Assembly (NCBI GenBank): GCA_002943765.1
Contig: PQWQ01000004.1
Coordinates: 2,046,001-2,110,000, forward strand
DNA: 64,000 nt
Direction: 5' to 3'
From: Psoroptes ovis
Lineage: Eukaryota > Arthropoda > Arachnida > Sarcoptiformes > Psoroptidae
Below, piece by piece: positions 40,357 through 53,873 of this stretch (positions within the stretch are counted from its first letter, which is position 1; every line of letters starts with the position of its first letter). Below the pieces are notes generated by a model. It was not told the origin of the DNA and did no database searches. It saw nothing but the letters and a program-made list of their open reading frames with translations. A program made the translations under genes and the position numbers.

Positions 40357-43300
40357 ATGAATAATATTAAAATTCAAAATACAAATATTAATAATAATAT
40401 GGCTACGAATTCTGGAATATCAATGCAACAGCAACAATCTCAACAATTAAGAGTAGGAATAACAACGGAATTGAGACAAAATGTAATTGATCGTTTGAAA
40501 GAAGCTACGAGCAAAATGAATGTGAATTTTCCTCAAAATAAACCCGATGAAATTGAAGCCTCATTTTTTAAAAGAAGTACAACTAAAGAAGATTATGTAA
40601 ATCTTGTACAAACATTTTTGCAAAGATTACAACAACAAAATCGACAGCAATATCAACAGCAGCCACAGCAACAACAATCTCAGCAGCAACCGCAACAATC
40701 ACAGCAACAACAACAAATGTTGAATCAAAATAATATGAATATGATCACGGTACAGAACAATATGAATAATGTTGGGTCCAAACAAATCAATACAACAATG
40801 ATGATGCAAACGCCAAACACTGGACTTGCTAATGATTCATTAAATCATCCACAACAATCTCAGCAGCAACAACAAATGATGATTACAAATAATAATCAGC
40901 GAACCAATCCAATAACGATCAATAAAATGATGACTTTTCCAACTGTTACTGGTGGTCAAGGTGGTGCAGGCTTAATCGGTAACGCTCAGCCGCATCAGCA
41001 GTCTAACGTTACAGCTCTGCAAACAAATCAACCCGGTACAAATGTTGTACTTAACACTACACCACAACAAATAATGTCGATGGGTAATAAAACTAAATTA
41101 TTGGTAAGCAATCCACAACAATTTCAACATTCGCAACAAGTAAATCAACAACAAATAGCCACCATGCAAATGCAACAATCTCAGCAACAACAGCAACCGA
41201 ATCAAATGTCCATTGGAGCAAATCAGCAGCCCACAATGACATTACAAGCACAACTTCAACAAGGTCCAAATAATTCGAGAATGATGCAGCCAAATCAAAT
41301 AATGAATCAACGAATGTTGGCCACCAACACTGGTCAACTTCGACAAATCAATTCTGCATTGAATAACAATCAAAATATTCAGCTGAGAATTCCGCGACAA
41401 CAAATGCAACAACATCAGATAAATAATTTGCAACAAACAGTGACAGGCTCAACTCACATGATGAATACGAGCATTGGACAGCAACAGCATCAAACAACGC
41501 AACAACAATCGTTACCGATTTTAGTTCTTCAACAACAACAACAACCTCGGCAAATAAATACACAACAAATTCAAATACAAATGCCGCAAACACAAAGCGT
41601 TGGATTTCAGGAGCATCATGCTTCGCGTATGCCCCATTCAACAGGCATACAACAACAGCAGCAACCACAACAACAATTTGTGAATAAAAATAATCAACTG
41701 CAGCATGTAAATACCACCAATATGCAATCTAATATGATTCAACCACAACAACAACAGCAGCAGTCACAACAAATTCCGAATGCTGTTGGAAATATGGTGC
41801 AAACAGCACAATTTACAAATCAATTTGGACAACAAGCACAACTTGTGTCGAATTCAGGGGGTCAAACATTGTTGACTCATCAACAACAGCAAGCCATAGC
41901 AGCAGCTCGACAACAGCAGCAGCAAGTATCATCTGTTCCAATGGGTATCCAATCAACGATGTCTGCAAATAATTCATTGCCTCCAAACGATAATAGTATG
42001 ATGAATAATAATGTTGGCACAATGAATAAAGGCTTAATGTCGAATCAAATTCTTACCGTAAATAATCAACAACAACAGATCCAGCAACAACAGCCTCAAC
42101 CTCAACTAGCCCAACAACAACCGATTGCAAGTATAGGCATGCAACAAACACAACAAATTAATGTTCAACAACAGCAGCAAACAAAAGTTATGCCTGCGAA
42201 TGGATCAATGATTAATACGGTCAATCCTGCAACACCAATAATGCCAGCAAATCATCATGTTCATCATCATGGATCTCCAGTAAATTCGAATTTCATGAAT
42301 ACAGGAAGTCCAGCAGCATCACAATTGATACCATCACCAGCCGGTCGTCATTCGCATTCGATTGAAACACCATCGCCACAAAATCAACCATTGAATACGC
42401 CTGGTTCCGTGCCGCCTCCACAGCAACAAATGCGAACAAAAGAACAACTATATCAAGAAAAATTGATTTCAATGCAAAAATATGTTGAACCATTAAAAGA
42501 AGCAATGCAAAAAAGTGATGTTAACGATGCATTTTTGGAGAAAACAAGAAATCTTTATAATATTTTGACTGGTGTTACACGAACGACATTAGAAATTTTG
42601 GAAAGATGTGAAATATCATTGGAATCAAAGAATAATTTTATTTCAAATAGAATCAATAATAATAATAATAATGTAATGAATAATAATTTCAATAATAATA
42701 CAAATAATGCTGGTGTGATTGGAAATAATATGGCAATGAATCATGGCCCTGATTCATCATCGATCAATAAATCTCGATTGACACCAGCAACCATATCATT
42801 ATTAGGACAAACTGGTATGTGAATAAACAATGAAACTTTTTCAGTCAATTTAATAAAATAAATTGGGCAACTTTTTTACTCAGGTGCATCAAATGTACAT
42901 GTAAGAATGCAAGACACATGTCAACCATTGTTAGATGCTGTGACAAGAAATTTTCGTAAACCAACATATTTTCCAGTTGCACATAAGACATTTGGTCAAT
43001 CATTATCTGTTTTGAATCCTGAATCATATTTATTATCTAATCGTGTCAATATAAGTGGTAATTACATTTGTTATAATAATAATGTATCAGAAAAGACATT
43101 ATTCAGAAGAGATAATTCAGCATTGATTGATCGTCGTGTAAAGAAGTTGAAACGTCGTAAAAAACGATTATTGAATAAATTACGTAATAATACTTTGAAT
43201 AATGATAGTAACATTATTAATGATAATAATAATAATAATGATAAACAATTACCAAATATTCTTCAAGGTGAAATATCACGTTTAGATTTACGTTTTAAAA

Positions 43301-43923
43301 TACAATCATTATCAGCACGTCGAATCGGTACTATCAAATGTCAACATTTACTTTGTCGTTTAGATGATCATCGTTTACCATCAGTACCGCCTATTGTTGT
43401 TTATGTGCCAGAAAATTATCCTGAAACATCACCGATTTGTGTTTTAGAATCGGAACAATATAATAATTGTCAATTTTTTAGAAAATTATTTTTCAATTTC
43501 AATTCAAATTTACGACGAATGCCAATGAAATATTCATTCACATTATTGCTACATATTTGGGAGCGATGTATACAGCAAGCAATGTGTTCATTGTCTGATT
43601 CAACACCATCACAAGATTTATTGTCGATTGATTCGAAAATTGCAAATAATTTTGAATTTGATCAACAACAACAACAAATTGATTCACAAGATCAAATTGC
43701 ACAGCAGCAACAATTTGATTATCAGCGATTCGAAAACAACAATGATAATAATAATAATGCTAATAGTAGCACCAACACCAGCAACAATAATACTAATATA
43801 AATGGTGATGATAATTCAGCGATGACCAGCGTTAATAATGACAATAATAATCATCATAATAATAGCAGTAACAATGATACAAATGATATTATTTTGATAT
43901 CAAACAATAATTTTTCGATTTGA
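40357..43923 (+). CDS. MED15: Mediator complex subunit 15 (MED15)
   Basis: Two exons, 40357..42814 and 42884..43923, are joined across a 69-nt GT-AG intron with a split Gly codon, giving 1165 aa. MED15 is the Mediator tail subunit that binds transcription activators in the nucleus. The KIX domain lies at about residues 36-92, with TELRQNVIDRLKEATSKMN and then FFKRSTTKEDYVNLVQTFL. A Gln-rich region of about 600 residues follows, as in other MED15 proteins. A conserved helical segment (QEKLISMQKYVEPLKEAM) is at about 697-715. The C-terminal domain at about 945-1057 reads LSARRIGTIKCQHLLCRLDD, then PPIVVYVPENYPETSP. The last 100 residues are Gln/Asn-rich and poorly conserved. The start could also be Met15 at 40399. 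Codon choice mixes CAA and CAG, so the polyQ is not a pure CAG expansion. Confidence 0.94.
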
Positions 43924-43940
43924 AAACTTATTTCAAGAAC

Positions 43941-43946
43941 AATAAA
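43941..43946 (+). terminator. poly(A) signal of MED15
   Basis: AATAAA lies 18 nt after the MED15 stop codon, a normal position for a short 3' UTR. Confidence 0.5.
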
Positions 43947-44109
43947 CTGAAATATCATAATATAATTATATTAATTAATTATAGAAATATCATAATATGA
44001 TTAAACAAAATAATAATCATACAAATTGATTAATTTCTATCGTTTTTTTTTTGCTATTTCTTTCATTTATAACTTAATCATTTTTTAATTTAAATATTAT
44101 TCTATATTA

Positions 44110-44188
44110 TTAGGTTGTCCCAGAAGTTCTTGCCGTTTTTTAAATTTTTTTCATTCGAAAAATCGCAACAACTTATTGGACAACCTAA
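44110..44188. repeat. mariner-type MITE with TA duplication
   Basis: The 79-bp element has inverted ends: TTAGGTTGTCCCAGAAGTT on the left and TTAGGTTGTCCAATAAGTT as the reverse complement of the right. TA lies on both sides (44108-44109 and 44189-44190). The first ten bases, TTAGGTTGTC, equal the end of the mariner transposon at 63253, so a mellifera-type mariner is a plausible source of mobilising transposase. Confidence 0.85.
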
Positions 44189-44734
44189 TATTATTATTAT
44201 ATTATTCAATTTGATTTATTGTAATTTGTGCACTATTATTTCTACTTTTTATATTCTAATTATTTCTTGCGAAAATAAATATTAAATTATAATTAAAATT
44301 TTTGATTTATATTGATTTTCAATTGGTTTTCAACCAATGGAAAATTTCTTCATTTTTTTTGGCCTTTTTGTCCAATAGAAAGCACAGTGATTGCCATCCA
44401 GTGGTTTAGATTTCAAATCAATTTTAGTATATTTTTTTCTGATTTTGCTTAGATTTGAGTGTTGATTTGATAAAAGAAATTGAATCAAATGAAGTACAAT
44501 GTGATATCATTCAAAAACGCTCAGCAACCATACAAATTCATTTAAAATACAATCGACCCAATGAATGAGTGTTGATAGTTAGCAACTAAAATCATCAAAT
44601 GATAGACTGAATCAAATGAAATAAAAAACTAGATTAGAAATTTGATATTGAATTTATTTCAAATTGTTTTTAGATTTTAGATTTTATTTCGACTGTTATT
44701 ATTTTATGTATCAGATCCAAAATCCCAGAAAATA

Positions 44735-46687
44735 ATGAACAAAATTTTATTAAAAAATTTTCAATTATTTAAATCTATCAAATACATATCATCATTGTCA
44801 CCATCGTTATCCAGGGTTAAAGTTGATGAACGTAATTATTTTCAAGAAATTATCTCACTTTATCTTTTTATTAATCACGATTCTATTTTATCTTACTTAG
44901 AGCATAGAAATTATCATTACAATAATAATAATTATAGAAATAGAAATGATTATGAATTCCATTATCGTCGCAGATTCATATCGCTTACAACATCAATTTG
45001 TTTATTATATGAAATACAGAAGCGATATTTCAAAGTTTCTTACGCAGAAAAATTAGAGAATCAAGAAGCCGGTTCATTTATTGATGCCTTACCAACATAT
45101 TCATTGAAAGAAGTATCCAAACATGATAATCGTGAAAATGGTGTTTGGATTATTTATAAATCAGGTGTTTATGATGTAACATCATTCATACATGAACATC
45201 CTGGTGGTGAAAATATTTTGCTTGGTGCTGGGCATTCTGTTGAACCATTTTGGAAGGTAAGAGTTGATTAATTATGAAATTGCTATTTACTATTGTCAAG
45301 TTTTTCACAAATTTTCTTCAATCAGATTTATCGACAACATCATACAAAAGAAGTGTATGATTTATTGGAAAAATATCGTATCGGTAATTTATCTCATGAA
45401 GATTTTGAACAATTAAATAAAGAAAATGAGAAAAATGACGATTCATCTCAAAATTCCATTGAAATTATACCTGAACGTGATTCAACACTAATAGTCCACC
45501 ATGAGAAACCATTCAATGCTGAGACACCTGGTGATATTCTAGTGAAAAATTTTTACACGCCAAAGTAAATTTCTTAATTAATATATCGCAATTTCGAATT
45601 AATTTCATCAATATTTATTGTTTTTAGTGAAAAATTTTTCATACGCAATCATTTATATGTGCCAAATGTTGACATCGATGATTATACATTGGAAATTGAT
45701 GGTTTTGGCTTAGAAAATCCAATTGAATTCACATACGAACAATTAAAAACATTATTTCCAAAATATACGGTAACAAGTGTGGTACAATGTGGTGGTAATA
45801 GACGTGATGATTTGAATAAAGTTCAACAAGTAAAAGGTATCGGATGGAAATTAGGTGCAATCGGTAATGCAAAGTGGAGCGGTGCAAAATTGACTGACGT
45901 ACTGAATTATTGTAATGCAAAATTAGATCATCCATCAATCAAACATGTGCAATTTGAAGGAATGGATTTAGATGCAACATCAGCACCATATGGTGCTAGT
46001 GTTCCTGCTGACCGAGCATTAGATCCAAATTCTGAATTTATTTTAGCATATGAAATGAATGATGAACCATTGCCTGCTGATCACGGTTTTCCGATACGTT
46101 TAGTCGCACCTGGTATTGTCGGTGCACGTAATGTCAAATGGTTGAATCGTATTGTGTTGGCTGACCATGAATCAACATCACATTGGCAACGTAATGATTA
46201 TAAAAGTTTTCCATCGAATAAAAATCAAGCAACACCAGAAGAATTTGAACGAGCATTTGCAATACAAGAAATGCCAATACAATCGGCAATTTGTTTGCCA
46301 AAATCAAATGAAAAAGTAAAAATCAAATGGAAAGATATTGATGGTCAGATGAAACCTTGTATTGAAGCATCAGGTTATGCATGGAGTGGTGGTGGCCGTT
46401 CAATTATACGTGTTGATATATCGATTGATAATGGTAAAACATGGCATGAAGCTCAATTAACACAAGAACAGCCATCAAAAAGTTCAATTCATACATATTC
46501 ATGGACACTATGGAATGTTGATTTACCATTGAATAATAATCAATTGTATAATGGTAAACAATTACAAATTATTTGTCGTGCATTTGATTCAAGTTACAAT
46601 ACACAGCCATCATCAAGTGATGAAATATGGAATTTTCGAGGATTACTCAACAATTCATGGCATCGAATTGATGTACAAATTGATTAA
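44735..46687 (+). CDS. SUOX: sulfite oxidase, mitochondrial
   Basis: Exons are 44735..45256, 45326..45564 and 45628..46687; introns of 69 and 63 nt are GT-AG with consistent phases, giving 606 aa (human 545). The enzyme oxidises sulfite to sulfate in the mitochondrial intermembrane space and passes electrons to cytochrome c. The N-terminus is basic and hydroxylated, as in a presequence. A cytochrome b5 domain spans about 121-197, with HPGG at H155 as one haem ligand and H179 or H180 in IYRQHH as the other. The molybdopterin domain starts near 255 (FFIRNHLYVPNVD). VVQCGGNRR at C308 gives the Cys ligand of molybdenum. The C-terminal dimerisation domain contains SGYAWSGGGRSIIRVDIS. The longer size is mainly in the N-terminal leader before the b5 domain. 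It is co-oriented with MED15 but functionally unrelated. Confidence 0.96.
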
Positions 46688-48642
46688 ATAATTATTGCCT
46701 TAATAAGACAAATTGACTCTTGTCTAAACTTTACACTGAAAATGTGATCTAAAATCAATAATAACCCAGTGAATGAATTCCAAATTTATATTTTTGCAAT
46801 CAAGAATCAACTCGAATTTCCAATTGAAATAGTTTTTAAATAAAAAAAATTGATGTCTGTGCATTGATTTTATTCCATTCACCATCATGAAGATATTTGG
46901 TAGCTCGATTATCAAAGAAATGTTCGATAATTTGTTCATTTATTGATGTTGATAAGATTGTTCGAGTTACATATGAAACATGATTTTCAACATTTTTTTT
47001 TTCATACACCGTTCTATTCTATTTTGATTTTTTAACATTAGATGGCAATGATTTAGGCTAAAAAAATGACAAAATGCATGAAAAAAAAATTCAAAAATGG
47101 AAAATTCCTCCGATTTAATGTTGATAAATAATAAAAGTTAAAAAAGCATGAAATTTAATTTTTCTTTATGGATTAAACGCATTCAATTCTGCATTGAATT
47201 ATTACCAATCGATTTTAATTATTGATTCCGACATACATCGAAAAATGATTTGGCTTTTGTTTCCTGAATTCGAACAACAATGACACTGATAATACAACAA
47301 ATACGAATTAAATGATTCAATCGAAATTTCAAAAAAGAAACTTTGATATAGGAAAAATCGAAGATGAGATTTTGAAAATCTAAAAAAAGACAATTGAAAA
47401 CAGATTTTTCTATTCTGATTCTTTAATTTCAAATTTTTAATTCAAAAACTTTTAAAATTCATTCCTAAATTCATATATTCTTTCATAATTTTTTTTCAAC
47501 TCACATATATGATCATTCACAAATCGAATTGAATTTTATGTTTCAAAATAAAGAATTGAGCGCCTGTGTCAAACACATAAACAGAATACTTTTTTGTCTT
47601 TCCAATGTGTTTGTCTTGTACAGAATATTTTCTTTTCTTTTCAAGAAATAAATGGCGAATGAAATGCGTAAAATGATTTGAATGAATCAAGTGAAGAATA
47701 TAATGATGAAAATACTAATAGTAATAATAGTAATAATAATGATACAAGTCATGATTCAAAATCATTTATATATATTTATATATGTGTTTGTAAGACTAGA
47801 AATTATATATAAATGAATTCAATAAATGTTGAAACAAACAGAATGAGTTGTGTATATATCAATTGGAATTCAAATATTAAACATTTATATATAACATTAA
47901 TGATAAAAATGATCAAATTGAAAGAAATCCAGTTACAAATGCCGAAGCACCCATACAAACAAACACAGAATCTCAAACAAAAAATATTTTAAGTTGATTC
48001 AAAATGGAAAAGTGAATTAAATGAATCAATGAATGATTGAATCGACTGATGATTGGAGCAAACAATCAAAATTCATAGTGAAATTTCCATGCAATCAATG
48101 CTGTATGTTTGCGGCATTTAAAATTGATGAAAGTGAAAATTTTTCAACAACATATTAAGTGAAATGAAACATCAAACAAAAAAAAACGGGCAAAAATTTT
48201 ATTGCATTTTATTCAATCTTTGAAAAAATTTTACTCAAAATTCTGATGTTTTAAAATGGAAATAAATTTGATTTGAAATAATTTTGAAGAATAATAGAAT
48301 TTGGTTTGTTAATTGAATTTTCATTGAAGAAAATCGTTTTTTGTGTTTTTGTTTTTTAAGATAGTTAAATGAATTAATCAATTAATTAAAAACAACAGAA
48401 AACATATTTTTAAAAAATTGATTAATTAATGAAATTAATTGATGAATAGAATACCAGATCATTATTGGTGAAATATCACCCATCAATGTAATGAATTTGA
48501 TTTAATTTCCTTGGAAAATTTTGAAAATTTGATGTGTTTCGCTCCATTTTTTTTTCTTTGAAAGTGAATTATTGTTTTTTGAATTTTAAATTTTTTTACT
48601 GCAAATTTCGATCTGGTTTGGCCGAACTCTCATCAATTTCGA
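46688..48642. other. spacer and left flank of the microprotein locus
   Basis: I see no gene between SUOX and the first microprotein gene. From about 48120 to 48500 the sequence is related to 53390-53660 and to 60520-60870, where it lies just downstream (transcription sense) of the other microprotein genes. This marks the left edge of the duplicated unit. Confidence 0.55.
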
Positions 48643-48878
48643 TTATCGATTTCTTTTTATTAGGCCCATTGATTTACCTGTGTGTGAAATATTTAAATTC
48701 AAATTTAAATGTGAATTAAGTGAAAAATTGAAAAATTCTAATAATTACATAGTGGACAATTCGGATTTGGAGTAAATGATGATTCTTTTGATTCTTTAGA
48801 TTTCTGTTTACTCTCATTACCCTGATCAGATTTTTTACTTGATTCATTATTATTTTTATTTGTTTTTGATGAATCCAT
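48643..48878 (-). CDS. MDSSK microprotein, copy A
   Basis: Exons are complement(48749..48878) and complement(48643..48677), with a 71-nt GT-AG intron (GTAATT ... ACACACAG), giving 54 aa. The product starts MDSSKTNKNNNESSKK, is rich in Ser, Lys and Asn, and reaches NCPLC, where the second Cys codon is split by the intron (T|GT). Exon 2 adds a short basic tail, KSMGLIKRNR. No signal peptide or membrane segment is visible. If unspliced, the frame would stop two codons after CPLC. A TATA-like TATATAAATA on the minus strand lies at about 48930, some 50 nt before the ATG. I do not recognise the family. The support is the repetition of the same start, intron phase and tail frame in four copies. A non-coding repeat with chance frames is the alternative. 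Confidence 0.5.
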
Positions 48879-51360
48879 ATTTTCGTGTTTTTTTTAATGA
48901 AGTTCACGTTCAACAAATAATAATGACTTATTTATATATTATTTTTTGCGAATCGAACAATAATAATAATGCAGATGATAATAATAATAATTCAATCGAA
49001 ATTCAAGTAAGTTTGATTTTTTATTCAGTACAATAATTGTTTCAATCATTTATTTATGATATGAAATTGCTTAAAAATTGTGGAATACAACAGGTTATTT
49101 TTAGACTGAATTTTCATCTGATTTTTTGCGAAAAATTTGAGAAATATGTTCATGATGTTGAATGCGGAATTTTTTGCCATTTTAGCTACGATACCAGAAA
49201 TTTCATTTTTTTCTGAACATTTGATTTATAAAATTTTAACTTTGGAATTAAATTTGAAAAATTATGGATGAATTATGTGAGATGATTTGGTTGTCATAGT
49301 GAACAAATTGAAATTTTCAATTAAATTTGAAAAAAATTGAAATGATTGGCATTTAATCTGGATTGTAGTGTGAAAATTATGTGATGAGTTGGCATTCGGT
49401 CACCTTGAAATTAATCAGTCGAATGTATCATGAAGAAAATATGTCAAAAATTTAATTCAATTTAAATCCAGTTATGCTCTTAATTCATTTTGAAAAATCT
49501 CTGAAATTTCACCGGATATCGATCACTCAATCGATTTCGCTAGATACATATAAAAGAACAACAGGTTATTTGGCATTAATTAAAAAAATTCATGAATATA
49601 TCATGTGATATATTTAAATATGAAAATTGCGATTGCATTAACTGTCGATAAATGAAGATGAATTTACATGAATATCATGATTCATGGTTAAACGTTTGAC
49701 ATTCAGAGATTAACATCATAATTATAAATGTTATTTGATGAAAATCATTTCGAAATCAAAAAATGTCAGAATCACTCACTGCAAATGTCATAATCATCAT
49801 ATTGCGATTGAACACGCACACACATACACGAGTTTCCGGTACAACTCATCAAAACCCAAAAAACAACAGGTTATTTGTCATATAATTATGCTTGGATTAT
49901 AAATAATATGTGATGAATTGGCGTTCGGTCACCTTGAAATTATCGGAATTCAATCCAATGAATCATAACAAAAATATGTCTGAAATTTAATTCAATTTAA
50001 ATTCAGTTTGTAGTCACAGTCATCGATGTCGATGTCATCAAATGAGAAATATGTTTGAAAATATCTTTGAAAATTAGGTTATGCTCTTAATTTATTTGTG
50101 AAAATCTCTGTGATTTTGCCGGATAACGTTCACTAAATCAATTTCCCTAGATACATCCAAAAAAACAACAGGCTATTTGGCATATAAGTATGCTTGGATT
50201 ATAAATAATATGTGATGAGTTGGCTTTCGGTCACATTGAAATTAACCGAATTAAATCCAATGAATCATAAAGAAAATATGTCTGAAATTTAACTTAGTTG
50301 AATTCAGTTATGCTCTTAATTTATTTTTGAAAATCTCTGGAATTTTCCCGGATATCGATCACTCAATTGATTTCCCTAGATACATCCAAGAAAACAACAG
50401 GTTATTTGACATTAATTAAAAAAATTCAAAAATATATCATGTGATATACGATGTGATATATTTAAATATCAAAATTGCAATTGCAATAACTGTCGATAAA
50501 TGAAGATGAATTTGCATAAATATCATGATCTTTGACAAACGTTTGACATTCAAAGATTCACATCATAATTGTAAATGTTATTTTGATGAAAATCATTTCG
50601 AAATCAAAAAATGTCAAAATTAGTCACTGCAAATGTCATAATCATTGCCATATTGCGATTAAACACGCACACCCATACAAGAGTTTGCGGTACAACTCAT
50701 CAAAATCTTCTTTGCATAGCTGAAGTGGAATTTCATTTTTTCTTTCATATTTATGCATTTCGAAAATATGGAATTGAATAAAGGAAATTTAATCGAAAAA
50801 TCATATAAACTGTGATGTTTACAAACGGAATTGAATGGATATGAATGTGATTTTTGAACAAAAGAACTCTTAAAACAATGAAATGGAATCAATTGAAAGA
50901 ATCTTTTAAATTTGATTGATTCGTTGAGCTCTTATTTGTTCATTTATCCGAGTTTTTCATTGTTTTCCCTTTATGCGAAATCTTGAATTTGGTATTTGGT
51001 CGATATCACATTATTCGATTACCTGTCATCAAAGAATATAAAGTCGAATTAAGAATGATAATTATTATTATTATAAGATTTTGATCATATATGATCATTC
51101 ACAAATCAAATTAATCGAATAATATTGCGTGTGCTGTATTCAGCTGTTTGAAAGTGAAAGTTTTTTCATCAACATGTCAAGTGAAATGATACATACGCAG
51201 AAAATTATTGAACGGAAAAAAGATTTTTATTTCATTTTATTGAATTCATTGATAATTTGAATTTTCATAGAAATTTTCGAATTATTTTTTGAATTTTGAT
51301 TTTTTATGACTGCAAACTGCGATCTTGTTTCGCCAATCTTGCATCAATTATAATCAATTT
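48879..51360. repeat. microprotein-locus repeat block 1
   Basis: This block lies on the promoter side of copy A. It contains a gene-proximal segment (about 49083-49260, TACAACAGGTTATTTTTAG and then ATACCAGAAATTTC) also found next to copies B, C and D. Further copies of the CAACAGGTTATTT box are near 49560, 49863, 50165 (variant GGCTATT) and 50394. Between boxes recur GATGAGTTGGCATTCGGTCA and a pair of ATCGAT sites before CCTAGATACAT. No other coding frame is convincing. Confidence 0.8.
49531..50221. repeat. gap-free duplicate, left copy (partner 55059-55749)
   Basis: Over about 691 bp this stretch aligns to 55059-55749 at a constant offset of 5528 with no indel seen. I checked several internal stretches and they match; only a substitution at the far right (GGCTTTCGG against GGCATTCGG) was noted. 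The identity suggests recent duplication or gene conversion, or possibly an assembly duplication. Confidence 0.85.
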
Positions 51361-51660
51361 TCATTGATTATTGCTTTGTTCAATATCTTCTTTCTCAGCC
51401 ATTGCTTTTCGCAGATCTGCTGCATATTTTTCAACTGTTTTTTTTATGAGAAATAATGATGAAATTAATCAATTTGGAATATTTCAATTCAGTTTCAAAT
51501 TTGAACCAAGAAAAAAATTTTTTAAAAATCAATATTTACATTGTTGATACTCTTCACAATGTTCAACTCCCGATGATGTTGATTGTTTACCATAATCACC
51601 TTGATCACCTTCTTGAGGTGTTTCATTGACATTTTTTTTAGTTGGTTTTGATGATTCCAT
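51361..51660 (-). CDS. MESSK microprotein, copy B (longest member)
   Basis: Exons are complement(51540..51660) and complement(51361..51434), with a 105-nt GT-AG intron (GTAAAT ... AAACAG) in phase 1 as in the other copies, giving 64 aa. It starts MESSKPTKKNVNETPQEGDQ and has a single HCEEYQQ in place of the CPLC motif. Exon 2 encodes a likely helix, FEKYAADLRKAMAEKEDIEQ. The KAM triplet aligns in frame with KSM of copy A, so exon 2 of A, C and D looks like a shortened form using a later acceptor. The sequence has diverged strongly from the other members while staying open, which fits selection on the protein. The function and family are unknown, and no signal peptide is seen. Confidence 0.5.
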
Positions 51661-53873
51661 TTTCTACCACTCTTTCTCTTGGAATTAAAGTTTACCGAAT
51701 AATAATTTATGTAAGATTTTTTCGGATATCGAATAATAATAATTCAATCGAAATTCAAGTAAGTTTGATTTGATGATTTTTTGAAGTATACAACAGGTTA
51801 TATTTATACTAATTTTTCATTTCATTTTTCGCAAAACATTTGGAAAAAATATTGAAAATGTTAAATGAAAAATCCTTTGCCATTTAGCTACGATAGAAGA
51901 AATTGGATTTTTTTCTGAACATTTGATTTATTTGATTTTACCTTTGGCAATAAATTTAGAAAATTGCGAATAAATTATGCGAGATGAATTGGTTGTCATA
52001 GTGAACCAATTAAAATTTTGGATTAAATTTGAAAAAATTGACATTTAATCATAACTAAAATATGAATATTGTGTGATGAGTTGGAATTTGTTTAACTTGG
52101 AATCAATCAAATTTATTCGATAAATCACAAAAAATATGTTTGAAAATATATTTGATTTGAATTAGGTTATGCTCTCAATTTATTTTAGAAAATCTCTGTA
52201 ATTTCGCCGGATATCGTTCACCAAATCGATTTCCCTAGATACACCCAAAAAACAACAGGTTATTTGGCATATAATTATGCTTGGATTATAAACAATATGT
52301 GATGAGTTGGCATTCGGTCACCTTGATATTAACGGAATTCAATCCAATGAATCAGAAAAAAAAATATGTCTAAAATTTAATTCAATTTAAATTCAGTTAT
52401 GCTTTTATAGAAAATCTCTGTAATTTTGCCGCATATCGATCACTAAATCGATTTCCCTAGATACATCCAAGAAAACAACAGGTTGTTTGACATTTACTGA
52501 AAAAAATCATTTTCGATACTTGAAGTGATATTCAAAGATTAATATCATAATTGTAAATGTTATTTTGATGAAAATCATCTCGAAATCAAAAAATGTCAAA
52601 TTAATCTTTGCAAATGTCATAATCATTGCCATATTGCGATTAAACACGTACACACATACACGAGTTTACGGTACAACTCATCAAAATCTTTCATGCATAG
52701 TTGAAAGAAAATTTGATTTTTTTCTTTCATATTTTTGCATTTCGAAAATATGGAATTGAATAAAGGATATTTTATCGAAAAATCATATAAACTGTGATGT
52801 TTACAAACGGAATTGAATGGATGAGAATGTGATTTTTGAACAAAAGAACTCTTAAAACAGTGAAATGGAATCAATTGAAAAAATCTTTCGAATTCAAATT
52901 TTTGGATTTCGATTGATTCGTTGAGTTCTAATGTGTTCATTTATACGAGTTTTTCATTGTTTTCCTTTTATGCGAAATCTTGAATTTGGTATTTGGTCAA
53001 TATCACATTATTCGATTACCTGTCATCAAAGAATATAAAGTTGAATTAAGAATGATAATCATTATTATAATAAATACAAATAAGTATTCAAAGAAATTCC
53101 AGAAAAAATATGATTCGAAAATCCTGAAAAAAAAGATAATTGAATACAGGTTTTTCTATTTTGATTCTTCGAAAATATCATTCATAAACTTTGGAAAAAA
53201 ATCAAGAATCAAAATCCATATTTTCTTCAGATTATTTTTGATTATATATGATCATTTACAAATCAAATTAATCAAATAATATTGTGTGTGCTGTAATAAG
53301 CTGTTTGAAAATGAAAGTTTTCCCATCAACATATCAAGTGAAATGATACATACGCAAAAAAATATTGAACGGAAAAAAGATTTTTATTTCATTTTATTGA
53401 ATTCTCAAAAAAAATTACAAAAATTAGAATGTTAGGAAATTGAAATGAATTTGATTTAAAATAATTTTTGCAAAAATTAATAGAATTTGGTTACTTAATT
53501 GAATTTTCATTGAAGAAAATTTGTTTTTTGTTTTTCAGAAACTTAAATGAATTAATCAATTAATTGAAAACAACAGCAAAAAAAAATATTTCGAAAAATT
53601 GATTAATTAATGAAATTAATTGATAAATTGAATACCATATCATTATCAGTGAAATATTGCCCAGCAATGTAATCGATTTGTTTGAATTTTCATAGAAAAT
53701 TATGAATGTTATTTTTGAATTTAAAATAAATCGATTGTTTGTTGTAAGAGAATTTGATAGGTACCGCTGCATGTTTTTTTTTTTTGAATGGGAATTATTA
53801 CTTTTCGAATTTCAATTTCTCTCCTGCTCCAAATTTCAATCAAGTTCCGGCAAACTCTCATCGATTTCGATTT
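51661..53873. repeat. microprotein-locus repeat block 2 and left flank of copy C
   Basis: Repeat boxes lie near 51789, 52252 and 52484. Positions about 52580-53050 resemble 50600-51060, including the segment around GTTTACAAACGGAATTGAATG. From about 53225 a new unit begins: 53225-53400 resembles 51085-51250 and 53390-53660 resembles 48220-48480. No further gene was found. Confidence 0.75.

Larger units (their letters stand above)
43924..44734. other. MED15-SUOX spacer
   Basis: The 811-bp spacer separates two plus-strand genes. It holds the MED15 poly(A) signal candidate, a mariner-type MITE and about 500 bp of AT-rich DNA that should contain the SUOX promoter. Confidence 0.6.

Noticed and set aside
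41093..42505. Several minus-strand open frames opposite MED15
   Set aside because: They arise because CAA/CAG repeats read as TTG/CTG on the other strand; products are Leu/Val-rich shadows of the polyQ region.
48580..48640. Frame IEIDES... downstream of the microprotein stop, similar in copies A, C and D
   Set aside because: No acceptor puts exon 1 in that phase in any copy. The similarity is explained by general homology of the 3' flank.
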